From Bidens hawaiensis (Eukaryota > Streptophyta > Magnoliopsida > Asterales > Asteraceae): 64,000 nucleotides of DNA. The position numbers and the translations under genes were made by a program. How positions within the stretch are numbered: position 1 is the first letter of the stretch; the number at the start of each line of letters is the position of its first letter. Positions 40,401 through 53,505 of the stretch are shown here, piece after piece. Below the pieces are notes generated by a model. It did not search any database and was not told the origin of the DNA. It saw only the letters and a list, made by a program, of their open reading frames with translations. The stretch lies in the NCBI GenBank assembly GCA_021521415.1, contig JAIQDT010001113.1:310001-374000 (forward strand), written 5' to 3'.

Positions 40401-41690
40401 AAATTCACAAAAATTAAATCGTAAATAAACTGAAAAAGTTACGGTATTGTAAGGCAAGTCTTTGATCGGGAACCATTTTGTTCTGTTTTTTTTTCCTTTT
40501 TTTGTTTTGGAGTAGTTCTAGTACCGTAACGTCTAAAGAGCATGACAGAAACCGACCAAATTCGCGCAAACTCAACGACTCAACACAATGGACCGTCAAC
40601 GCTAGGGTTTGATATATACCCACGAATTCCTGTCGACTTAATCTACAATGTTTGGGTTTAACCAATGCTCTTGTAAGGGTTAAATGTATATAAATTTGAA
40701 GTCTTAATTTCAAAATTTGCTTAAAAAAAGGCTTATATACTTTTAAGAGTTAATATTTGCATTTTATATCTTGAATCCGTATGTTCATGTCCGTTCCATA
40801 TCATGTATTCATAGAACCGTCCATTAATTTCACAAAAAATAAATCGTAAATAAACTGAAAAAGTTACGGTATTTTATGGCAAGTCTTTGATCGGGAACCA
40901 TTTTGTTCTGGTTTTTTTTCCTTTTTTTGTTTTGGTGTAGTTCTGGTACCGTAACGACTAAAGAGCATGACAGAAACCGACCGAATTCGAGCAAACTCAA
41001 CGACTCAACACAATGGACCGTCAACGCTCGGGTTTGATAAATACTCACGAATTCGTGTCGATTTAATCTACAATGTTTGGGTTTAACCAACACTCCTATA
41101 AGGGTTAAATGTATATAAATTTGAAGTCTTAGTTTCAACATTTGATTAAAAAAAAGGCTTATATACTTTTAAGAGTCAATATTTGCATTTTAGATCTTGA
41201 ATCCGTATGTTCATGTCCGTTCAATATCATGTATTCATAGAACCGTCCATTAAATTCACAAAAAATAAATCGTAAATAAACTGAAAAAGTTACGGTATTG
41301 TATGGCAAGTCTTTGATCGGGAACCATTTTGTTCTGGTTTTTATTCCTTTTTTTGTTTTGGTGTAGTTCTGGTACCGTAACGTCTAAAGAGCATGACAGA
41401 AACCGACCGAATTCGCGCAAACTCAACTACTCAACACAATGGACCGTCAACGCTCGGGTTTGATATATACTCACGAATTCGTGTCGACTTAATCTACAAT
41501 GTTTGGGTTTAACCAACGCTCTTATAAGGGTTAAATGTATATAAATTTGAAGTCTTAATTTCAAAATTTGATTAAAAAAAATCCTTATATACTTTTATGA
41601 GTTAATATTTGCATTTTATATCTTGAATCCGTATGTTCATGTCCGTTCCATATCATGTATTCATAGAACCGTCCATTAAATTCACAAAAA
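37431..41690 (+). repeat. 10-monomer higher-order repeat, copy 2
   Basis: Boundaries lie at 37748, 38177, 38602, 39027, 39454, 39879, 40305, 40730, 41156 and 41582, matching copy 1 at 4259-4260 bp. Copy-specific changes are GTGTTGTT near 37967, a TT loss before the A tract at 39870 and GCTCTTGTAAGG near 40668. The copy-1 monomer at 36897 has a shortened T tract with loss of a G (near 37098) that this copy (near 41353) does not share. That change postdates the duplication or is a sequencing slip. Confidence 0.9.
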
Positions 41691-42429
41691 ATAAATCGTA
41701 AATAAACTGAAAAAGTTACGGTATTTTATGGCAAGTCTTTGATCGGGAACCATTTTGTTCTGGTTTTTATTCCTTTTTTTGTTTTGGTGTAGTTCTGGTA
41801 CCGTAACGTCTAAAGAGCATGACAGAAACCGACCGAATTCGCGCAAACTCAACTACTCAACACAATGGACCGTCAACGCTCGGGTTTGATATATACTCAC
41901 GAATTCGTGTCGACTTAATCTACAATGTTTGGGTTTAACCAACGCTCTATAAGGGTTAAATGTATATAAATTTGAAGTCTTAATTTCAAAATTTGCTTAA
42001 AAAAATCCTTATATACTTTTATGAGTTAATATTTGCATTTTATATCTTGAATCCGTATGTTCATGTCCGTTCCATATCATGTATTCATAGAACCGTCCAT
42101 TAAATTCACAAAAAATAAATCGTAAATAAACTGAAAAAGTTACGGTATTTTATGGCAAGTCTTTGATCGGGAACCATTTTGTTCTGGTTTTTTTTCCTTT
42201 TTTTTTTGGTGTAGTTCTGGTACCGTAACGACTAAAGAGCATGACAGAAACCGACCGAATTCGAGCAAACTCAACGACTCAACACAATGGACCGTCAACG
42301 CTCGGGTTTGATATATACTCACGAACTCGTGTCGACTTAATCTACAATGTTTGGGTTTAACCAACGCTCCTAAAAGGGTTAAATGTGTATAAATTTGAAG
42401 TCTTAATTTCAACATTTGATTAAAAAAAA
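41582..42429 (+). repeat. Monomer pair with TCCTT boundary
   Basis: Monomers at 41582 and 42006 both begin TCCTTATATACTTTTATGAG in place of the usual GGCTTATATAC, as does the one at 37322. They are adjacent near-duplicates (offset 424 bp), sharing AACTACTC near 41430 and 41850. A one-base loss (GCTCTATAAGG) is present near 41945 only. This is a single-monomer duplication following the 10-monomer block. Confidence 0.85.
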
Positions 42430-42549
42430 GGCTTATATACTTTTAAGAGTTAATATTTGCATTTTATATCTTGAATCCGTATGTTCATGTCCGTTCCATA
42501 TCATGTATTCCCAGATCCGTCCTTTAAATTCACAAAAAATAAATCGTAA

Positions 42550-45530
42550 ATAAACTGAAAAAGTTACGGTATTGTAAGGCAAGCCTTTGATCGGGAACCA
42601 TTTTGTTCTATTTTTTTTTCCTTTTTTTGTTTTGGTGTATTATGGTACCGTAACGACTAAAGAGCACGACAGAAACCGATCGAATTCGCGCAAACTCAAC
42701 GACTCAACACAATGGACCGTCTTCGCTCTGGTTTGATAAATACCCACAAATTCGAGACGACTTAATCTACAATGTTTTGGTTTAACCAACGCTCCTAAAA
42801 GGGTTAAATGTGTATAAATTTGAAGTCTTAATTTCAACATTTGATTAAAAAAAAGGCTTATATACTTTTAAGAGTTAATATTTGCATTTTATATCTTGAA
42901 TCCGTATGTTCATGTCCGTTCCATATCATGTATTCCTAGAACCGTCCATTAAATTCACAAAAAATAAATCGTAAATAAACTGAAAAAGTTACGGTATTGT
43001 AAGGCAAGTCTTTGATCGGGAACCATTTTGTTCTGGTTTTTTTTCTTTTTTTTGTTTTGGAGTAGTTATGGTACCGTAACGTCTAAAGAGCATGAAAGAA
43101 ACCGACCGAATTCGCACAAACTCAACGACTCAACACAATGGACCGTCAACGCTCGGGTTTGATTAATACTCACGAATTCGTGTCGACTTAATCTACAATG
43201 TTTGGGTTTAATCAACGCTTCTATAAGGGTTAAATGTATATAAATTTGAAGTCTTAATTTCAAAATTTGCTTAAAAAAAGGCTTATATACTTTTAAGAGT
43301 TAATATTTGCATTTTATTTCTTGAATCCGTATGTTAATGTCCGTTCCCTATCATGTATTCATAGAACCGTCCATTAAATTCACAAAAAATAAATCGTAAA
43401 TAAACTGAAAAAGTTACGGTATTGTATGGCAAGTCTTTGATCGGGAACCATTTTGTTCTGGTTTTTTTCTTTTTTTGTTTTGGTGTCGTTCTGGTACCGT
43501 AACGACAAAAGAGAATGACAGAAACCGACCGAATTCGAGCAAACTCAACGACTCAACACAATGGACCGTCAACGCTCGGGTTTGATATATACTCACGAAC
43601 TCGTGTCGACTTAATCTACAATGTTTATGTTTAACCAACTCTCCTAAAAGGGTTAAATGTGTATAAATTTGAAGTCTTAATTTCAACATTTGATTAAAAA
43701 AAAGGCTTATATACTTTTAAGAGTTAATATTTGCATTTTATATCTTGAATCCGTATGTTCATGTCCGTTCCATATCATGTATTCCCAGATCCGTCCTTTA
43801 AATTCACAAAAAATAAATCGTAAATAAACTGAAAAAGTTACTGTATTGTAAGGCAAGCCTTTGATCGGGAACCATTTTGTTCTGTTTTTTTTTCCTTTTT
43901 TGTTTTGGTGTAGTTATGGTACCGTAACGACTAAAGAGCACGACAGAAACCAACCGAATTCGCGCAAACTCAACGACTCAACACAATGGACCGTCTTCGC
44001 TCGGGTTTGATAAATACCCACAAATTCGAGTCGACTTAATCTACAATGTTTTGGTTTAACCAACGCTGCTAAAAGGGTTAAATGTGTATAAATTTGAAGT
44101 CTTAATTTCAACATTTGATTAAAAAAAAGGCTTATATACTTTTAAGAGTTAATATTTGCATTTTATATCTTCAATCCGTATGTTCATGTCCGTTCCATAT
44201 CATGTATTCCCATAACCGTCCATTAAATTCACAAAAAATAAATCGTAAATAAACTGAAAAAGTTACGGTATTGTATGGCAAGTCTTTGATCGGGAACAAT
44301 TTTGTTTTGGTTTTTTTTCCTTTTTTTTGTTTTGGTGTAGTTCTGGTACCGTAACGACTAAAGAGCATGACAGAAACCGACCGAATTCGCACAAACTCAA
44401 CGACTCAACAAAATGGACCGTCAACGCTCGGGTTTGATAAATACTCACGAATTCGTGTCGACTTAATCTACAATGTTTATGTTTAACCAACTCTCCTAAA
44501 AGGGTTAAATGTGTATAAATTTGAAGTCTTAATTTCAACATTTGATTAAAAAAAAGGCTTATATACTTTTAAGAGTTAATATTTGCATTTTATACCTTGA
44601 ATCCGTATGTTCATGTCCGTTCCATATCATGTATTTCTAGAACCGTCCATTAAATTCACAAAAATTAAATCGTAAATAAACTGAAAAAGCTACGTTATTG
44701 TAAGGCAAGTCTTTGATCGGGAACCATTTTGTTCGGGTTTTTTTTCTTTTTTTTGTTTTGGAGTAGTTATGGTACCGTAACGTCTAAAGAGCATGACAGA
44801 AACCGACCGAATTCGCACAAACTCAACGACTCAACACAATGGACCGTCAACGCTCGGGTTTGATTAATACTCACGAATTCGTGTCGACTTAATCTACGAT
44901 GTTTGGGTTTAATCAACGCTTCTATAAGGGTTAAATGTATATAAATTTGAAGTCTTAATTTCAAAATTTGCTTAAAAAAAAGGCTTATATACTTTTAAGA
45001 GTTAATATTTGCATTTTATATCTTGAATCCGTATGTTCATGTCCGTTCCCTATCATGTATTCATAGAACCGTCAATTAAATTCACAAAAAATAAATCGTA
45101 AATAAACTGAAAAAGTTACGGTATTGTATGGCAAGTCTTTGATCGGGAACCATTTTGTTCTGTTTTTTTTTCCTTTTTTTTGTTTTGGTGTAGTTCTGGT
45201 ACCGTAACGACTAAAGAGCATGGCAGAAACCGACCGAATTCGCGCAAACTCAACGACTCAACACAATGGACCGTCAACGCTCGGGTTTGATTAATACTCA
45301 CGAATTCGTGTCGACTTAATCTACAATGTTTGGGTTTAATCAACGCTTCTATAAGGGTTAAATGTATATAAATTTGAAGTCTTAATTTCAAAATTTGCTT
45401 AAAAAAAAGGCTTATATACTTTTAAGAGTTAATATTTGCATTTTATATCTTGAATCCGTATGTTCATGTCCGTTCCCTATCATGTATTCATAGAACCGTC
45501 CATTAAATTCACAAAAAATAAATCGTAAAT
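42550..45530 (+). repeat. Fresh 7-monomer duplication, copy 1
   Basis: Monomer boundaries lie at 42855, 43280, 43704, 44129, 44556, 44982 and 45409. The whole tract recurs at +2979 bp. Every private variant checked is shared: GTTCTATTTTT (near 42606), CATGAAAGAAACC (near 43091), TTATTTCTTG with GTTAATG (near 43315), CGGGAACAATT (near 44290), ATACCTTG (near 44593), TACGATG (near 44896) and CATGGCAG (near 45219). No difference was found in the segments compared, making this the youngest large duplication in the window, or an assembly duplication. Confidence 0.92.
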
Positions 45531-48530
45531 AAACTGAAAAAGTTACGGTATTGTAAGGCAAGCCTTTGATCGGGAACCATTTTGTTCTATTTTTTTTTCC
45601 TTTTTTTGTTTTGGTGTATTATGGTACCGTAACGACTAAAGAGCACGACAGAAACCGATCGAATTCGCGCAAACTCAACGACTCAACACAATGGACCGTC
45701 TTCGCTCTGGTTTGATAAATACCCACAAATTCGAGACGACTTAATCTACAATGTTTTGGTTTAACCAACGCTCCTAAAAGGGTTAAATGTGTATAAATTT
45801 GAAGTCTTAATTTCAACATTTGATTAAAAAAAAGGCTTATATACTTTTAAGAGTTAATATTTGCATTTTATATCTTGAATCCGTATGTTCATGTCCGTTC
45901 CATATCATGTATTCCTAGAACCGTCCATTAAATTCACAAAAAATAAATCGTAAATAAACTGAAAAAGTTACGGTATTGTAAGGCAAGTCTTTGATCGGGA
46001 ACCATTTTGTTCTGGTTTTTTTTCTTTTTTTTGTTTTGGAGTAGTTATGGTACCGTAACGTCTAAAGAGCATGAAAGAAACCGACCGAATTCGCACAAAC
46101 TCAACGACTCAACACAATGGACCGTCAACGCTCGGGTTTGATTAATACTCACGAATTCGTGTCGACTTAATCTACAATGTTTGGGTTTAATCAACGCTTC
46201 TATAAGGGTTAAATGTATATAAATTTGAAGTCTTAATTTCAAAATTTGCTTAAAAAAAGGCTTATATACTTTTAAGAGTTAATATTTGCATTTTATTTCT
46301 TGAATCCGTATGTTAATGTCCGTTCCCTATCATGTATTCATAGAACCGTCCATTAAATTCACAAAAAATAAATCGTAAATAAACTGAAAAAGTTACGGTA
46401 TTGTATGGCAAGTCTTTGATCGGGAACCATTTTGTTCTGGTTTTTTTCTTTTTTTGTTTTGGTGTCGTTCTGGTACCGTAACGACAAAAGAGAATGACAG
46501 AAACCGACCGAATTCGAGCAAACTCAACGACTCAACACAATGGACCGTCAACGCTCGGGTTTGATATATACTCACGAACTCGTGTCGACTTAATCTACAA
46601 TGTTTATGTTTAACCAACTCTCCTAAAAGGGTTAAATGTGTATAAATTTGAAGTCTTAATTTCAACATTTGATTAAAAAAAAGGCTTATATACTTTTAAG
46701 AGTTAATATTTGCATTTTATATCTTGAATCCGTATGTTCATGTCCGTTCCATATCATGTATTCCCAGATCCGTCCTTTAAATTCACAAAAAATAAATCGT
46801 AAATAAACTGAAAAAGTTACTGTATTGTAAGGCAAGCCTTTGATCGGGAACCATTTTGTTCTGTTTTTTTTTCCTTTTTTGTTTTGGTGTAGTTATGGTA
46901 CCGTAACGACTAAAGAGCACGACAGAAACCAACCGAATTCGCGCAAACTCAACGACTCAACACAATGGACCGTCTTCGCTCGGGTTTGATAAATACCCAC
47001 AAATTCGAGTCGACTTAATCTACAATGTTTTGGTTTAACCAACGCTGCTAAAAGGGTTAAATGTGTATAAATTTGAAGTCTTAATTTCAACATTTGATTA
47101 AAAAAAAGGCTTATATACTTTTAAGAGTTAATATTTGCATTTTATATCTTCAATCCGTATGTTCATGTCCGTTCCATATCATGTATTCCCATAACCGTCC
47201 ATTAAATTCACAAAAAATAAATCGTAAATAAACTGAAAAAGTTACGGTATTGTATGGCAAGTCTTTGATCGGGAACAATTTTGTTTTGGTTTTTTTTCCT
47301 TTTTTTTGTTTTGGTGTAGTTCTGGTACCGTAACGACTAAAGAGCATGACAGAAACCGACCGAATTCGCACAAACTCAACGACTCAACAAAATGGACCGT
47401 CAACGCTCGGGTTTGATAAATACTCACGAATTCGTGTCGACTTAATCTACAATGTTTATGTTTAACCAACTCTCCTAAAAGGGTTAAATGTGTATAAATT
47501 TGAAGTCTTAATTTCAACATTTGATTAAAAAAAAGGCTTATATACTTTTAAGAGTTAATATTTGCATTTTATACCTTGAATCCGTATGTTCATGTCCGTT
47601 CCATATCATGTATTTCTAGAACCGTCCATTAAATTCACAAAAATTAAATCGTAAATAAACTGAAAAAGCTACGTTATTGTAAGGCAAGTCTTTGATCGGG
47701 AACCATTTTGTTCGGGTTTTTTTTCTTTTTTTTGTTTTGGAGTAGTTATGGTACCGTAACGTCTAAAGAGCATGACAGAAACCGACCGAATTCGCACAAA
47801 CTCAACGACTCAACACAATGGACCGTCAACGCTCGGGTTTGATTAATACTCACGAATTCGTGTCGACTTAATCTACGATGTTTGGGTTTAATCAACGCTT
47901 CTATAAGGGTTAAATGTATATAAATTTGAAGTCTTAATTTCAAAATTTGCTTAAAAAAAAGGCTTATATACTTTTAAGAGTTAATATTTGCATTTTATAT
48001 CTTGAATCCGTATGTTCATGTCCGTTCCCTATCATGTATTCATAGAACCGTCAATTAAATTCACAAAAAATAAATCGTAAATAAACTGAAAAAGTTACGG
48101 TATTGTATGGCAAGTCTTTGATCGGGAACCATTTTGTTCTGTTTTTTTTTCCTTTTTTTTGTTTTGGTGTAGTTCTGGTACCGTAACGACTAAAGAGCAT
48201 GGCAGAAACCGACCGAATTCGCGCAAACTCAACGACTCAACACAATGGACCGTCAACGCTCGGGTTTGATTAATACTCACGAATTCGTGTCGACTTAATC
48301 TACAATGTTTGGGTTTAATCAACGCTTCTATAAGGGTTAAATGTATATAAATTTGAAGTCTTAATTTCAAAATTTGCTTAAAAAAAAGGCTTATATACTT
48401 TTAAGAGTTAATATTTGCATTTTATATCTTGAATCCGTATGTTCATGTCCGTTCCCTATCATGTATTCATAGAACCGTCCATTAAATTCACAAAAAATAA
48501 ATCGTAAATAAACTGAAAAAGTTACGGTAT
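45531..48530 (+). repeat. Fresh 7-monomer duplication, copy 2
   Basis: Monomers start at 45834, 46259, 46683, 47108, 47535, 47961 and 48388. It repeats 42550-45530 at +2979 bp with identical private variants. The join lies somewhere in a shared stretch of about 55 bp around 45495-45553, before GTAAGGCAAGCC. Beyond 48.53 kb the array switches to GTATGGCAAGTC and continues as a 3-monomer repeat. Confidence 0.92.
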
Positions 48531-50260
48531 TGTATGGCAAGTCTTTGATCGGGAACCATTTTGTTTTGGTTTTTTTTCCTTTTTTTTGTTTTGGTGTAGT
48601 TCTGGTACCGTAACGACTAAAGAGCATGACAGAAACCGACCGAATTCGCACAAACTCAACGACTCAACAAAATGGACCGTCAACGCTCGGGTTTGATAAA
48701 TACTCACGAATTCGTGTCGACTTAATCTACAATGTTTATGTTTAACCAACTCTCCTAAAAGGGTTAAATGTGTATAAATTTGAAGTCTTAATTTCAACAT
48801 TTGATTAAAAAAAAGGCTTATATACTTTTAAGAGTTAATATTTGCATTTTATACCTTGAATCCGTATGTTCATGTCCGTTCCATATCATGTATTTCTAGA
48901 ACCGTCCATTAAATTCACAAAAATTAAATCGTAAATAAACTGAAAAAGCTACGTTATTGTAAGGCAAGTCTTTGATCGGGAACCATTTTGTTCGGGTTTT
49001 TTTTCTTTTTTTTGTTTTGGAGTAGTTATGGTACCGTAACGTCTAAAGAGCATGACAGAAACCGACCGAATTCGCACAAACTCAACGACTCAACACAATG
49101 GACCGTCAACGCTCGGGTTTGATTAATACTCACGAATTCGTGTCGACTTAATCTACGATGTTTGGGTTTAATCAACGCTTCTATAAGGGTTAAATGTATA
49201 TAAATTTGAAGTCTTAATTTCAAAATTTGCTTAAAAAAAAGGCTTATATACTTTTAAGAGTTAATATTTGCATTTTATATCTTGAATCCGTATGTTCATG
49301 TCCGTTCCCTATCATGTATTCATAGAACCGTCAATTAAATTCACAAAAAATAAATCGTAAATAAACTGAAAAAGTTACGGTATTGTATGGCAAGTCTTTG
49401 ATCGGGAACCATTTTGTTCTGTTTTTTTTTCCTTTTTTTTGTTTTGGTGTAGTTCTGGTACCGTAACGACTAAAGAGCATGACAGAAACCGACCGAATTC
49501 GCGCAAACTCAACGACTCAACACAATGGACCGTCAACGCTCGGGTTTGATTAATACTCACGAATTCGTGTCGACTTAATCTACAATGTTTGGGTTTAATC
49601 AACGCTTCTATAAGGGTTAAATGTATATAAATTTGAAGTCTTAATTTCAAAATTTGCTTAAAAAAAAGGCTTATATACTTTTAAGAGTTAATATTTGCAT
49701 TTTATATCTTGAATCCGTATGTTCATGTCCGTTCCCTATCATGTATTCATAGAACCGTCCATTAAATTCACAAAAAATAAATCGTAAATAAACTGAAAAA
49801 GTTACGGTATTGTATGGCAAGTCTTTGATCGGGAACCATTTTGTTTTGGTTTTTTTTCCTTTTTTTTGTTTTGGTGTAGTTCTGGTACCGTAACGACTAA
49901 AGAGCATGACAGAAACCGACCGAATTCGCGCAAACTCAACGACTCAACAAAATGGACCGTCAACGCTCGGGTTTGATAAATACTCACGAATTCGTGTCGA
50001 CTTAATCTACAATGTTTAGGTTTAACCAACTCTCCTAAAAGGGTTAAATGTGTATAAATTTGAAGTCTTAATTTCAACATTTGATTAAAAAAAAGGCTTA
50101 TATACTTTTAAGAGTTAATATTTGCATTTTATACCTTGAATCCGTATGTTCATGTCCGTTCCATATCATGTATTTCTAGAACCGTCCATTAAATTCACAA
50201 AAATTAAATCGTAAATAAACTGAAAAAGCTACGTTATTGTAAGGCAAGTCTTTGATCGGG
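48500..50260 (+). repeat. 3-monomer repeat (1280 bp) extension
   Basis: Monomers at 48815, 49241, 49668 and 50095 repeat those at 47535, 47961, 48388 and 48815 with an offset of 1280 bp. So the last three monomers of the 7-monomer block were reiterated. The reiterated copies share ATACCTTG, TACGATG and GTTCGGG. A few changes separate them: CGGGAACCATT replaces CGGGAACAATT near 48550, CATGACAG replaces CATGGCAG near 49480, and GTTTAGG replaces GTTTATG near 50015. Confidence 0.88.
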
Positions 50261-51800
50261 AACCATTTTGTTCTGTTTTTTTTTTTCCTTTTTTTGTTTT
50301 GGAGTAGTTCTGGTACCGTAACGTCTAAAGAGCATGACAGAAACTGACAGAATTCGCGCAAACCCAACGACTCAACACAATGGACCGTCAACGCTCGGGT
50401 TTTATATATATTCACGAATTCGTGTCGACTTAATCTACAATGTTTGGGTTTAACCAACGCTCTTATAAGGGTTAAATGTATATAAATTTGAAGTCTTAAT
50501 TTCAAAATTTGCTTAAAAAAATTGACCTATATACTTTTAAAAGTTAATATTTGCATTTTATATCTTGAATCCGTATATTCATGTCCGTTCCATATCATGT
50601 ATTCATAGAACCGTCCATTAAATTCACAAAAAATAAATCGTAAATAAACTGAAAAAGTTACGGTACTGTATGGCAAGTCTTTGATCGGGAACCATTTTGT
50701 TCTGGTTTTTTTTCCTTTTTTTGTTTTGGTGTCGTTCTGGTACCGTAACGACAAAAGAGAATGACAGAAACCGACCGAATTCGAGCAAACTCAACGACTC
50801 AACACAATGGACCGTCAACGCTCGGGTTTGATAAATACCCTCGAATTCGTGTCGACTTTATCTACAATGTTTGGGTTTAACAAACTCTCCTAAAAGGGTT
50901 AAATGTGTATAAATTTGAAGTCTTAATTTCAACATTTGATTAAAAAAAAGGCTTATATACTTTTAAGAGTTAATATTTGCATTTTATATCTTGAATCCGT
51001 ATGTTCATGTCCGTTCCATATCATGTATTCCCAGATCCGTCCTTTAAATTCACAAAAAATAAATCGTAAATAAACTGAAAAAGTTACTGTATTGTAAGGC
51101 AAGCCTTTGATCGGGAACCATTTTGTTCTGTTTTTTTTCCTTTTTTGTTTTGGTGTAGTTATGGTACCGTAACGACTAAAGAGCACGACAGAAACCAACC
51201 GAATTCGCGCAAACTCAACGACTCAACACAATGGACCGTCTTCGCTCGGGTTTGATAAATACCCACAAATTCGAGTCGACTTAATCTACAATGTTTTGGT
51301 TTAACCAACGCTCCTAAAAGGGTTAAATGTGTATAAATTTGAAGTCTTAATTTCAACCTTTGATTAAAAAAAAGGCTTATATACTTTTAAGAGTTAATAT
51401 TTGCATTTTATATCTTCAATCCGTATGTTCATGTCCGTTACATATCATGTATTCCCATAACCGTCCATTAAATTCACAAAAAATAAATCGTAAATAAACT
51501 GAAAAAGTTACGGTATTGTATGGCAAGTCTTTGATCGGGAACCATTTTGTTTTGGTTTTTTTTCCTTTTTTTTGTTTTGGTGTAGTTCTGGTACCGTAAC
51601 GACTAAAGAGCATGACAGAAACCGACCGAATTCGCACAAACTCAACGACTCAACAAAATGGACCGTCAACGCTCGGGTTTGATAAATACTCACGAATTCG
51701 TGTCGACTTAATCTACAATGTTTATGTTTAACCAACTCTCCTAAAAGGGTTAAATGTGTATAAATTTGAAGTCTTAATTTCAACATTTGATTAAAAAAAA
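50095..51800 (+). repeat. 4-monomer higher-order repeat, copy 1
   Basis: Monomers start at 50095, 50524, 50950 and 51374. The period is 1705-1706 bp. The second member begins with TTGACCTATATAC (from 50522), a private change to the normally invariant boundary. Other markers are ACTGACAG (near 50344), GTTTTATATATATTC (near 50399) and GTCGACTTTATC (near 50852). Confidence 0.9.
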
Positions 51801-53505
51801 GGCTTATATACTTTTAAGAGTTAATATTTGCATTTTATACCTTGAATCCGTATGTTCATGTCCGTTCCATATCATGTATTTCTAGAACCGTCCATTAAAT
51901 TCACAAAAATTAAATCATAAATAAACTGAAAAAGCTACGTTATTGTAAGGCAAGTCTTTGATCGGGAACCATTTTGTTCTGGTTTTTTTTTCCTTTTTTT
52001 GTTTTGGAGTAGTTCTGGTACCGTAACGTCTAAAGAGCATGACAGAAACTGACAGAATTCGCGCAAACTCAACGACTCAACACAATGGACCGTCAACGCT
52101 CGGGTTTTATATATATTCACGAATTCGTGTCGACTTAATCTACAATGTTTGGGTTTAACCAACGCTCTTATAAGGGTTAAATGTATATAAATTTGAAGTC
52201 TTAATTTCAAAATTTGCTTAAAAAAATTGACCTATATACTTTTAAAAGTTAATATTTGCATTTTATATCTTGAATCCGTATGTTCATGTCCGTTCCATAT
52301 CATGTATTCATAGAACCGTCCATTAAATTCACAAAAAATAAATCGTAAATAAACTGAAAAAGTTACGGTACTGTATGGCAAGTCTTTGATCGGGAACCAT
52401 TTTGTTCTGGTTTTTTTTCCTTTTTTTGTTTTGGTGTCGTTCTGGTACCGTAACGACAAAAGAGAATGACAGAAACCGACCGAATTCGAGCAAACTCAAC
52501 GACTCAACACAATGGACCGTCAACGCTCGGGTTTGATAAATACCCTCGAATTCGTGTCGACTTTATCTACAATGTTTGGGTTTAACAAACTCTCCTAAAA
52601 GGGTTAAATGTGTATAAATTTGAAGTCTTAATTTCAACATTTGATTAAAAAAAAGGCTTATATACTTTTAAGAGTTAATATTTGCATTTTATATCTTGAA
52701 TCCGTATGTTCATGTCCGTTCCATATCATGTATTCCCAGATCCGTCCTTTAAATTCACAAAAAATAAATCGTAAATAAACTGAAAAAGTTACTGTATTGT
52801 AAGGCAAGCCTTTGATCGGGAACCATTTTGTTCTGTTTTTTTTCCTTTTTTGTTTTGGTGTAGTTATGGTACCGTAACGACTAAAGAGCACGACAGAAAC
52901 CAACCGAATTCGCGCAAACTCAACGACTCAACACAATGGACCGTCTTCGCTCGGGTTTGATAAATACCCACAAATTCGAGTCGACTTAATCTACAATGTT
53001 TTGGTTTAACCAACGCTCCTAAAAGGGTTAAATGTGTATAAATTTGAAGTCTTAATTTCAACCTTTGATTAAAAAAAAGGCTTATATACTTTTAAGAGTT
53101 AATATTTGCATTTTATATCTTCAATCCGTATGTTCATGTCCATTCCATATCATGTATTCCCATAACCGTCCATTAAATTCACAAAAAATAAATCGTAAAT
53201 AAACTGAAAAAGTTACGGTATTGTATGGCAAGTCTTTGATCGGGAACCATTTTGTTTTGGTTTTTTTTCCTTTTTTTTGTTTTGGTGTAGTTCTGGTACC
53301 GTAACGACTAAAGAGCATGACAGAAACCGACCGAATTCGCACAAACTCAACGACTCAACAAAATGGACCGTCAACGCTCGGGTTTGATAAATACTCACGA
53401 ATTCGTGTCGACTTAATCTACAATGTTTATGTTTAACCAAGTCTCCTAAAAGGGTTAAATGTGTATAAATTTGAAGTCTTAATTTCAACATTTGATTAAA
53501 AAAAA
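51801..53505 (+). repeat. 4-monomer higher-order repeat, copy 2
   Basis: Monomers start at 51801, 52229, 52655 and 53079, matching copy 1 at about 1705 bp with all private markers retained, including TTGACC at 52227. Copy-specific changes include AATCATAAAT near 51914 and GTCCATTCC near 53138. Confidence 0.9.
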
